Source of the DNA: CAZKXX01 sp964556705
GTDB lineage: Bacteria > Acidobacteriota > Terriglobia > UBA7540
Length of the DNA: 11,566 nt
Assembly: GCA_964556705.1 (NCBI GenBank)
Contig: CAZKXX010000111.1
Location: 1-11,566 of the forward strand
Direction of reading: 5' to 3'
A program made the translations under genes and the position numbers. Each line of letters starts with the position of its first letter. Positions within the stretch are counted from its first letter, which is position 1. Below the pieces are notes generated by a model. It worked only from the letters and a program-made list of their open reading frames with translations. It ran no database searches and had not been told where the DNA came from. Below are positions 1 through 5,217 of the stretch, in pieces.

Positions 1-49
1 CGGCCCTAAGGAGCCGACGCCGTTATCCAATCAGGTCTGTAGTGTGACC

Positions 50-126
50 CGCGGCGTTTGCCGCGAGGGCCGCGCGGGTGTGTGCTGTGATCCAGGGCTG
101 GCGCAGCGCTGCGCTCTGCGCCAGCC
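50..126. other. Two stem-loops beyond the methyltransferase 3' end
   Basis: The first 150 bases hold no gene I can support. Two hairpins are visible. A small one pairs CGCGGC (50-55) with GCCGCG (60-65) around GTTT. A strong one pairs GGCTGGCGCAG (96-106) with CTGCGCCAGCC (116-126), 11 perfect base pairs around a 9-nt loop. The strong stem starts 24 bases past the methyltransferase stop and could end or protect that transcript. Neither strand shows a T-run after it, so it is not a classical intrinsic terminator. It could equally serve a gene to the left of the window. Confidence 0.5.
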
Positions 127-150
127 GGGGTTCACCTTGTGCCGGAATTT

Positions 151-792
151 TCAAGCGGAGGCTCGATAGTAGGCGATGGGACCGATCAACAGAGTCCCGC
201 GCCCGACTTCCCCCACGTCTCGAAATCCGGCTCGGGACATGAAGGCCGGAATTCTGCTGTCAAAATTGTCTTTCAGACGCCCGCTGGAATGAAACAGGCG
301 CGCCAGAAATGCGTCGGAGTGCGAATTCGATCCGCCGAAATCGAGCAGGTGAAGCGCGCCGTCGGGACGCAACACGCGCCGAATTTCACGCAGACTCTTT
401 TCCTTCTCCTCCGCCTCCAAGTGATGAAACATCAGCGAAGAAAACACGCGATCGAACGTCGCGTCGGGGTAGGGAAGCTCATTAGAAAACCCGCGGTCGA
501 AGCGGATGGAGAGCGCGGCGCGCTCCGCTTTGCGCTTTGCCCGAGCGAGCGCTCTGGGATCGGGATCGATTCCGATGACTTCGACTCCGGGGTGGAGACG
601 CTTGAGAAGCACGGCGAGCGTTCCCGTGCCGCAACCCACATCGAGCACGCGGTGGCCGGGCTGGAGAGCCGCCTGATCGATCAGGACCCTTCGCGCGCGG
701 TCGCCGCCCAGCAGCTTCACCAGGGGGTCGTAGAGCGGCAGGAACAAATGGTGTCCGGCCGCGGGAAGATAGGTCCTTCGTGATTCGGTCAT
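151..792 (-). CDS. Class I SAM-dependent methyltransferase (Methyltransf_11/25 type)
   Basis: A 213-residue soluble methyltransferase. The SAM-binding motif I, VLDVGCGTGTLA, is at residues 49-60. The acidic residue at the end of strand beta-2, in IGIDPDP (74-80), should bind the ribose hydroxyls. LPYPDATFDRVFSSLMFHHL (106-125) is the usual strand-4 region, and LREIRRVLRPDGALHLLDFG (134-153) is typical of UbiE-like enzymes. The substrate cannot be read from sequence; small-molecule or lipid methylation is the family norm. The start at 792 is chosen because AAAGGAG lies 8 bases upstream. The open frame runs on to 957, but that extension is translated from a hairpin-rich intergenic repeat and looks non-coding. 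It is the third gene of a minus-strand set after marR and a membrane protein, so it is probably under MarR control, although 166 bases separate it from the membrane gene. Confidence 0.9.
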   Translation of the reverse strand: MTESRRTYLPAAGHHLFLPLYDPLVKLLGGDRARRVLIDQAALQPGHRVLDVGCGTGTLAVLLKRLHPGVEVIGIDPDPRALARAKRKAERAALSIRFDRGFSNELPYPDATFDRVFSSLMFHHLEAEEKEKSLREIRRVLRPDGALHLLDFGGSNSHSDAFLARLFHSSGRLKDNFDSRIPAFMSRAGFRDVGEVGRGTLLIGPIAYYRASA

Positions 793-800
793 CTTAACGA

Positions 801-807
801 CTCCTTT
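801..807 (-). promoter_or_regulatory. RBS deciding the methyltransferase start
   Basis: AAAGGAG on the minus strand with an 8-base spacer to the ATG at 792. It supports the shorter, 213-residue protein over the frame that opens at 957. Confidence 0.8.
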
Positions 808-833
808 GAAGGATACCGAACGAGCGTGATGCG

Positions 834-943
834 TGTCATTCTGATCCCGCCGGGCGGGAGAAGAATTTGCTCCATTCACGGATTGAAGATCCTTCGTCAC
901 CCCGATTCCGCTTTGCGGGATATCGGGGCTCCTCATGATGACA
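834..943. repeat. Hairpin-rich intergenic repeat with inverted TGTCAT ends
   Basis: A 110-bp element between the membrane gene and the methyltransferase. Its ends are imperfect inverted copies: TGTCATTCTGA (834-844), and TCATGATGACA (933-943), which reads TGTCATCATGA on the other strand. Inside are two hairpins. One is TCCCGC-CGG-GCGGGA (845-859). The other pairs CCCCGAT (900-906) with ATCGGGG (922-928) and nests CCGC-TTT-GCGG (908-918) within it. AGAAT (861-865) and AAGATCCTTCG (886-896) flank the hairpins. I recognise this GTCATTCTGA + hairpin + AGAATC/GATCCTTCG layout from dispersed extragenic repeats in other GC-rich genomes; that is recollection, not a search. Transcribed in either direction it would fold strongly, which could attenuate or stabilise the operon transcript. 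Confidence 0.7.
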
Positions 944-958
944 AACTCCACGGTCATG

Positions 959-1621
959 TCAGCGCTCTCCGAATTGCGGAGTTTGGATTTCAGAAGAGCG
1001 GAACCGCTCTTCGGCCCGCGAAGCGTCCCGCGCGCTCCAGCGCCGCGCCTGAGCGATGCAAATCAGATGAAAGATGACGAGCAGCGGCACGGCGAACGTC
1101 GGAATCAGACTCAGCGGCAGCACGGTCATCGCGCCGGTGCCGAGCCCCTCCGTGCGAAACAATCCTGAAATGACTCCCAGCGTGACGGCCATGACGAGGT
1201 CTGCGATTCCCAGCACCTGCCAGAGGATGAATCCTCCGCGGCGGTCGGGACGCGCGAGCTTTATGGCGACGAACGGCGCCGTCGCGCCGATGGCGATGTC
1301 GCCCCATCCGGCGGGCAACGCGAAAAGTCCCGGCAGAATGGCGTGCGCGTGCAAAACCAGAAATACGAAACCGCCGATCCTCCACGCCTGGACGAGGGTG
1401 AGCGTGCGCGCGTTTAGGGACAGAGCGAATCGCTGAAATCCCGCGGAGGTGGCGTACCAGAGCCCGAACAGCGCGATCGGCGTCAGCGTGGTCAACAACA
1501 GCGCGTGCGGCGGACGGTTCGGGTCGCCCGCAAAAGCGTGAAGGCCGGAGGCCGCGAGCGAAAAGATGAACCAGGCGGCCAGGAGTCCGGCGGCGAGCTT
1601 TCCGTAACTTTCGTTCGTCAT
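959..1621 (-). CDS. Six-span hydrophobic membrane protein of unknown function
   Basis: A 220-residue protein dominated by hydrophobic segments near residues 8-30, 41-60, 80-100, 107-121, 130-153 and 164-190, so probably six membrane helices in the inner membrane. The C-terminal tail (191-220) is charged (QARRWSARDASRAEERFR). I do not recognise a named family. Features that might be functional are a HAH motif in helix 3 (residues 91-93), an acidic GWGD before helix 4 (105-108) and a GIAD in helix 5 (138-141). The start at 1621 is set by AAGGAG seven bases upstream; the frame remains open further upstream only through marR sequence. The marR stop TAA lies inside this ribosome binding site with an 11-base gap, so the two are co-transcribed and probably translationally coupled. 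A transporter, sensor or stress-linked membrane role is possible, but nothing in the sequence decides it. Confidence 0.85.
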   Translation of the reverse strand: MTNESYGKLAAGLLAAWFIFSLAASGLHAFAGDPNRPPHALLLTTLTPIALFGLWYATSAGFQRFALSLNARTLTLVQAWRIGGFVFLVLHAHAILPGLFALPAGWGDIAIGATAPFVAIKLARPDRRGGFILWQVLGIADLVMAVTLGVISGLFRTEGLGTGAMTVLPLSLIPTFAVPLLVIFHLICIAQARRWSARDASRAEERFRSSEIQTPQFGER

Positions 1622-1628
1622 AATAACA

Positions 1629-1634
1629 CTCCTT
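1629..1634 (-). promoter_or_regulatory. RBS of membrane gene overlapping marR stop codon
   Basis: AAGGAG on the minus strand, seven bases before the ATG at 1621. The marR TAA (1635-1633) shares bases with it, which is the arrangement expected for translational coupling and fixes the membrane protein start. Confidence 0.75.
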
Positions 1635-2073
1635 ATTTCGTGACGATGCTCGTCATCTCGTCGGTGAGCTCGATGAGCGCCGGCCAGCGCTCCTCTCCGA
1701 GCCGGGCGCGCAACGGCGTTTGGACTTTTTCCCAGTCCGGCAGCGCGCGTTCGAGTCGAAGCCGGCCGGCGCGGGCCAGGCGCAGCCAGCGCTCTCGCCG
1801 GTCCCGGCCGGGCCGCTCGGCAATCCACCTTCGACGGGCCATGATTTGCAGCGTGCGCGTCAGGGTGGTGCTGTCCATGGCGAGGATTTTTCCGAGCTGG
1901 CCCTGGGTCGCTTCTTCAACGCTCGAGAGGACTTGCAGGATCGTGAACTGGGTGGTCCGCAGGCCTGAAGGCCGCAACGCTTCATCGTAGAGCTGGGTGA
2001 GGGCGCGGGAGGCGCGGCGGAAACTCGCGCAGAGGCAAGGGAGGCGGGGGACCCGAGGGGACGATTCGCTCAT
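1633..2073 (-). CDS. MarR-family winged-helix transcriptional regulator
   Basis: A 146-residue DNA-binding regulator of normal MarR length. The dimerisation helices are at both ends. The winged helix-turn-helix occupies roughly residues 37-105: LRTTQFTILQVLSSVEEATQ leads into QGQLGKILAMDSTTLTRTLQ (recognition helix region), and the wing is RRRWIAERPGRDRRERWLRLARAG. Two close cysteines near the N-terminus (Cys13 and Cys15 in LPCLCAS) could act as a redox switch, as in some MarR relatives; that is inference. It heads the minus-strand set with the membrane protein and methyltransferase. The start at 2073 is the only ATG that retains the conserved N-terminal helix, but no good Shine-Dalgarno precedes it and the operator palindrome ends seven bases upstream, so the mRNA may be very short-leadered. 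It most likely represses its own operon and responds to a small phenolic or oxidant ligand. Confidence 0.92.
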   Translation of the reverse strand: MSESSPRVPRLPCLCASFRRASRALTQLYDEALRPSGLRTTQFTILQVLSSVEEATQGQLGKILAMDSTTLTRTLQIMARRRWIAERPGRDRRERWLRLARAGRLRLERALPDWEKVQTPLRARLGEERWPALIELTDEMTSIVTK

Positions 2074-2079
2074 GCCGAG

Positions 2080-2099
2080 ATAGATGCATATACATCTAT
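2080..2099. promoter_or_regulatory. Palindromic MarR operator upstream of marR
   Basis: A 20-bp inverted repeat with half sites ATAGATGCAT and ATACATCTAT, nine of ten positions complementary, so one mismatched pair. It is AT-rich against a GC-rich background and ends seven bases before the marR ATG. MarR dimers bind palindromes of about this size, usually in their own promoters. The TATATG inside it on the minus strand could also be a -10 element, so binding would block RNA polymerase directly. Confidence 0.8.
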
Positions 2100-2176
2100 T
2101 TTGGTTTCACGCCTTCTGAAGAAACCCCCGCGCGGGCCCGGAAAAAGCAGATAACTCCTTTAGAATCAGTCCTTGA

Positions 2177-2209
2177 GCGTGGGACCACAAAACCCCCACG
2201 CGGTTTTTT
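2177..2209 (+). terminator. Terminator-like hairpin with T-run between DLH and marR
   Basis: GCGTGGG (2177-2183) pairs with CCCACGC (2195-2201) around an 11-nt loop, followed by GG and six T (2204-2209) on the plus strand. As a U-tailed terminator it works in the plus direction, yet both flanking genes run on the minus strand. It could stop antisense transcription towards the hydrolase gene. On the minus strand the same stem lies about 60-80 bases after the hydrolase stop but lacks a U-tract, so any terminator role for that gene is weak. Confidence 0.4.
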
Positions 2210-2258
2210 CCGGTGGATTACGTCCCGAAGCCGAAGTCCCAACAGTGAAGTCGCGGGC

Positions 2259-3074
2259 TCACCCCGCGAAGACTTTCTCGAGCAGCGCCTTCCAGCGCTT
2301 CCAAGCCTCTTCGCGCGCTTTGCGGTTGGCTTCGGAAGCCTCGGGTTCTTCGCCCGAGCGCATGAAGCCGTGGCCCGCGCCGTCATAGGTGACGGGCTCG
2401 AAAGTTTTGCCCGCCGCTTTCAGGAGTTCCGCGGACTTCGGGATGGTGGCATTGACGCGCGCGTCGTCGCCGCCGTAGAAGCCGAAGACCGGAGACTTGA
2501 TGCGCGCGATCGCTTCGGCGCTGTCGGGCCCGGTGCCGTAGAAGACGAACGCGGCGGCGAGGTCGGCGCGCTCCGTGGCGAACCGGAACGTCTGCGCGCC
2601 GCCCCAGCAGAAGCCCGCGACGGCCACCTTGCCGTTCGCGGCGGGAAGTTTCGCGACGTAGTCCGCCACGGCGTTCAGATCGGCGGTGACTTGTTCGGGA
2701 GTGAGTTTGTAGATTCCTTCGCGGGCGGCATCGCTGTTCGGAAAATCGCTGGTCTTGCCGCCGCCCGGCGCCATGCCGGAGAGGAGGTCGGGCGCGATAG
2801 CGATGTAACCCGCTTCGGCCAGCTGGTCGGCGACGCCGCGCACCCAATCGGTGAGTCCGCGGTTCTCGTGGATCACCACCACGGCCGGCGCTTTCCCGGA
2901 AACCTCCGGGAACGCCAGGAACGCGTGCACCGTGCGATCGCCGTATTTCACCGCCACCCATTCGTGATGGCGCGGTGATTTTTCCAGGCGCTCGAGCGCC
3001 CAATCCTGCGCGACGAGCGGCGTATTCATCAAGCCAGTGAACAGGACTCCCAACAAAGCAAACCTCAATCGCAT
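2259..3074 (-). CDS. Exported dienelactone hydrolase family protein
   Basis: A 271-residue alpha/beta hydrolase. Residues 1-23 form a signal peptide (MRLRF, then a hydrophobic core, then PLVAQ with cleavage before DWAL), so it acts outside the cytoplasm, unlike classical dienelactone hydrolases of aromatic degradation. The nucleophile elbow GFCWGG has Cys156, the DLH-type nucleophile. GGDDARV supplies Asp204 (or Asp203) and DGAGHGF supplies His235, which completes the Cys-Asp-His triad. HENRG (69-73) carries the conserved Glu70 that contacts the nucleophile in DLH. It should hydrolyse a lactone or ester, but the substrate is unknown. AAAGGAGG five bases upstream fixes the start at 3074; the frame stays open to 3185 but that part lies in the leader. 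It is transcribed on its own, divergently from purD, and is separated from marR by 185 bases. Confidence 0.92.
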   Translation of the reverse strand: MRLRFALLGVLFTGLMNTPLVAQDWALERLEKSPRHHEWVAVKYGDRTVHAFLAFPEVSGKAPAVVVIHENRGLTDWVRGVADQLAEAGYIAIAPDLLSGMAPGGGKTSDFPNSDAAREGIYKLTPEQVTADLNAVADYVAKLPAANGKVAVAGFCWGGAQTFRFATERADLAAAFVFYGTGPDSAEAIARIKSPVFGFYGGDDARVNATIPKSAELLKAAGKTFEPVTYDGAGHGFMRSGEEPEASEANRKAREEAWKRWKALLEKVFAG

Positions 3075-3079
3075 CCGAA

Positions 3080-3087
3080 CCTCCTTT
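3080..3087 (-). promoter_or_regulatory. Strong RBS deciding the hydrolase start
   Basis: AAAGGAGG on the minus strand, five bases before the ATG at 3074. It selects the start that gives an N-terminal signal peptide. Confidence 0.85.
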
Positions 3088-3111
3088 GAGAGTTGATGGA
3101 AGGCACTGCCA

Positions 3112-3130
3112 CCGCCCGAGCTGCGGGCGG
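3112..3130 (-). other. Stem-loop in the hydrolase 5' leader
   Basis: CCGCCCG (3112-3118) and CGGGCGG (3124-3130) form a perfect 7-bp GC stem with a 5-nt loop. If transcription starts near 3177 the stem lies mid-leader, about 25 bases upstream of the ribosome binding site. It may stabilise the mRNA or affect translation. Confidence 0.5.
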
Positions 3131-3183
3131 AGGGGAACCGGCCCATTTCGATTCCTGAAATTTCGCCCTTTTGACGAAAGTTC

Positions 3184-3192
3184 ATTTTAGCA
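3184..3192 (-). promoter_or_regulatory. Extended -10 promoter for the hydrolase
   Basis: On the minus strand the bases read TGC-TAAAAT: a -10 hexamer with five of six consensus bases preceded by the TGn of an extended -10. No clear -35 is seen, which extended -10 promoters often do without. The predicted start near 3177 gives a leader of about 100 nt. Confidence 0.5.
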
Positions 3193-3231
3193 GAGCCGCA
3201 ACTACTCGCGCAGCGCCGGTTATCTGCCTGA

Positions 3232-3261
3232 TTGACAAAGCGGGGAAACTGCCGATAGTGT
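3232..3261 (+). promoter_or_regulatory. Sigma-70 type promoter of purD
   Basis: A consensus -35 TTGACA (3232-3237), an 18-bp spacer and a weak -10 TAGTGT (3256-3261). The expected transcription start (about 3267-3269) is only 3-5 bases before the purD ATG at 3272, and no Shine-Dalgarno precedes that ATG. Confidence 0.55.
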
Positions 3262-3271
3262 TACTGCCCCT

Positions 3272-4609
3272 ATGAAAATTCTCGTCATCGGCTCGGGCGG
3301 GCGCGAGCACGCGCTGACCTGGAAGCTGCGCGAGAGCCAGCAGATGGAAGAAATCTACTGCGCGCCCGGCAACGCGGGCATCGCGCAGGAGGGCGAGTGT
3401 CTGCCGGTGAATATTGCGGACCCGAAGGACATCCTGCGCCTGGCGAAGGAACTCGACGCGGGACTGACCGTCGTGGGCCCGGAGGCGCCGCTCGTGGCGG
3501 GCGTGGTGGACGAGTTCCAGAAGGAGGGACGATGGATCATCGGCCCCACGAAGGCCGCGGCGCGGCTGGAAGGAAGTAAAGTCTTCGCCAAGCAGTTCAT
3601 GCAGCGCCACCGGATTCCCACGGCAAGTTTTGTTGTCGCCGAGAATTTTGACGCAGCCGTGAAAGCGCTCGAGGACTTCGGCGTTCCCGTGGTCGTGAAG
3701 GCCGACGGGCTGGCGGCGGGCAAGGGGGTGGTGGTCGCGAAGACGCGCGAAGAGGCTGTGCAAGCGCTCGATGACTTCATGCGGAAGAAGACGCTTGGTG
3801 AAGCCGGCGAGCGCGTGGTGATTGAAGAGGTCCTGGCGGGCGGCGAGATGTCTTTCATCGTCCTCACGGACGGCAAGGGCTTGATCGTGCTTCCCCCGAC
3901 ACAGGACCACAAGCCGGTGTTTGACGGCGACCAGGGCCACAACACCGGGGGCATGGGGGCTTGCAGTGACGACGCGATTCTCGACGAAAGGATGGCCGGC
4001 GTCATTCTGCAGCAGATTGTTCTCCCCACGCTCGCGGGGATGAACGCCGAGGGGACTCCGTACCAGGGATTTCTCTACTGCGGCCTGATGATGACTGAAC
4101 AGGGACCGATGCTGCTCGAATACAACGTGCGGTTGGGCGATCCGGAAGCGCAACCCATCCTGATGCGACTGCGCTCCGACCTGGTGGACTTCTTCCAGGC
4201 GATGCGCCAGGGACAGCTCGCCGCCGTCGAGCCGCACTGGAGTCCGAGCCCGGCCGTGTGCGTGGTCCTGGCTTCGCGGGGCTATCCCGGACCGCCGGAA
4301 ATCGGTAAAGTCATCACCGGCCTTGAAGCCGCCGAGGCGCTGGGCGGCGTCAAAGTGTTTCACGCCGGGACCGTTTTCCGCGACCGGAAGCTGATGAGCG
4401 CCGGAGGACGCGTGCTGGGCGTGACGGCCAGCGCCGAAGATCTTGCCGCCGCGATCGACCGCGCTTATGCCGCCGTCGGGAAGATCCATTTCGAAGGGAT
4501 GCATTACCGGCGCGACATCGGCGCCAAAGGAGTCCGCCGCCCCCAGGAGGGGTCGAAACCGCCGGGCCGCCGATCTTCGCGCAGCGCCCCCAAGGGGGCC
4601 CGGACCTGA
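3272..4609 (+). CDS. purD: Phosphoribosylamine--glycine ligase (GAR synthetase)
   Basis: A 445-residue cytoplasmic ATP-grasp ligase that joins phosphoribosylamine to glycine with ATP in the second step of purine synthesis. Landmarks are the N-terminal GSGGREHA (7-14), GPEAPLVAG (69-77), the ATP-grasp strand-loop VVKADGLAAGKGVVVA (141-156), HNTGGMGA (223-230), the metal/ATP site NVRLGDPEAQ (285-294) and the C-terminal GGRVLGVTA (378-386) and FEGMHYRRDIGAKG (407-420). The family normally ends about here, at 420-430 residues. The last 25 residues are a Pro/Arg/Ser-rich tail encoded by hairpin-prone GC-rich DNA and are probably not functional. The ATG at 3272 directly starts the conserved MKILVIGSGG, so the start is secure despite the missing Shine-Dalgarno. 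purE follows after 42 bases. Confidence 0.97.
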   Translation: MKILVIGSGGREHALTWKLRESQQMEEIYCAPGNAGIAQEGECLPVNIADPKDILRLAKELDAGLTVVGPEAPLVAGVVDEFQKEGRWIIGPTKAAARLEGSKVFAKQFMQRHRIPTASFVVAENFDAAVKALEDFGVPVVVKADGLAAGKGVVVAKTREEAVQALDDFMRKKTLGEAGERVVIEEVLAGGEMSFIVLTDGKGLIVLPPTQDHKPVFDGDQGHNTGGMGACSDDAILDERMAGVILQQIVLPTLAGMNAEGTPYQGFLYCGLMMTEQGPMLLEYNVRLGDPEAQPILMRLRSDLVDFFQAMRQGQLAAVEPHWSPSPAVCVVLASRGYPGPPEIGKVITGLEAAEALGGVKVFHAGTVFRDRKLMSAGGRVLGVTASAEDLAAAIDRAYAAVGKIHFEGMHYRRDIGAKGVRRPQEGSKPPGRRSSRSAPKGART

Positions 4610-4640
4610 CAGCGACTTCGGTCGAATACCCGATTGAGTC

Positions 4641-4646
4641 AAGGAG
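4641..4646 (+). promoter_or_regulatory. RBS deciding the purE start
   Basis: AAGGAG five bases before the ATG at 4652. It rules out the in-frame TTG at 4634, which lies upstream of the site. Confidence 0.8.
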
Positions 4647-4651
4647 TACCG

Positions 4652-5167
4652 ATGTCGGAGAATTCAAAACCCCTGGTGGGGATTGTGATGGGGAGCGATT
4701 CGGACCTGCCCGTGATGGACGAGGCGGCCCAGACGCTCCGGAAATTCGGCGTGCCGTTTGAGGTGCGCGTGAGTTCGGCGCACCGCGCGCCGGCGCAGAC
4801 TTCCGAATACGCGCGGACGGCGCGCCAGCGCGGCCTGAAAGCCATCATCATTGCCGCGGGCGGCGCGGCGCACCTCGGAGGCGTCATCGCCGCCGAGACC
4901 ACGCTGCCCGTCATCGGCGTCCCCATCGCCAGCACGCCGCTCGGCGGGCTCGACGCGCTGCTCTCGATCGTCCAGATGCCGCCGGGCATCCCGGTGGCGT
5001 GTACGTCCATCGGAAAATGGGGCGCCGTCAACGCGGCCATCCTCGCCGTGCAGATTCTGGCGGCTTCGGACGATACGCTGGCGAAAAAACTCGCCGACTA
5101 CAAGCAACAGCTCGCGAAGGGCGTGGCGGAAAAAGACGCCAAGGTGCGGGCCCAATACCAGGCCTGA
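4652..5167 (+). CDS. purE: N5-carboxyaminoimidazole ribonucleotide mutase
   Basis: A 171-residue PurE, the usual class I length. It moves the carboxyl of N5-CAIR to C4 to give CAIR in purine synthesis and acts as a cytoplasmic octamer. GSDSDLPVM (14-22), SSAHRAP with the catalytic His44 (41-47), GGAAHLGG with His74 (70-77), and the nucleotide-site STPLGGLDALLSIVQMP (94-110) are all present. SIGKWGAVNAAILAVQILA (119-137) closes the fold. The GAAHL motif is followed by GG where E. coli has PG, which looks tolerated. Class I PurE needs N5-CAIR from PurK, which is not in this window. It is probably co-transcribed with purD. No terminator is seen in the 50 bases before the next gene. Confidence 0.97.
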   Translation: MSENSKPLVGIVMGSDSDLPVMDEAAQTLRKFGVPFEVRVSSAHRAPAQTSEYARTARQRGLKAIIIAAGGAAHLGGVIAAETTLPVIGVPIASTPLGGLDALLSIVQMPPGIPVACTSIGKWGAVNAAILAVQILAASDDTLAKKLADYKQQLAKGVAEKDAKVRAQYQA

Positions 5168-5217
5168 GCGCACCGGGCGTTCCTCTTGAGGGGTCGGGCG
5201 AAAGCAGGGCTCAAAAC

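Noticed and set aside
139..783. 214-codon plus-strand frame over the methyltransferase
   Set aside because: The minus-strand product has clear SAM-binding motifs; the plus-strand translation has none.
793..957. N-terminal extension of the methyltransferase to 957
   Set aside because: It is encoded by the hairpin repeat, and a good ribosome binding site precedes the internal ATG at 792.
3182..4642. 486-codon open frame antisense to purD
   Set aside because: purD is unmistakable on the plus strand. The antisense translation is His/Arg-rich without fold-like features, as expected for a shadow frame in GC-rich coding DNA.
4864..4885. PurE GAAHLGG in place of GAAHLPG as a damaged active site
   Set aside because: The catalytic His44 and His74 and the phosphate-site motifs are present. 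Substitutions at this position occur in other PurE proteins as I recall them, so it is not evidence of inactivity.
4999..5217. Extension of the first dehydrogenase back into purE
   Set aside because: It overlaps purE in another frame and would bury the lipoprotein signal inside the protein.
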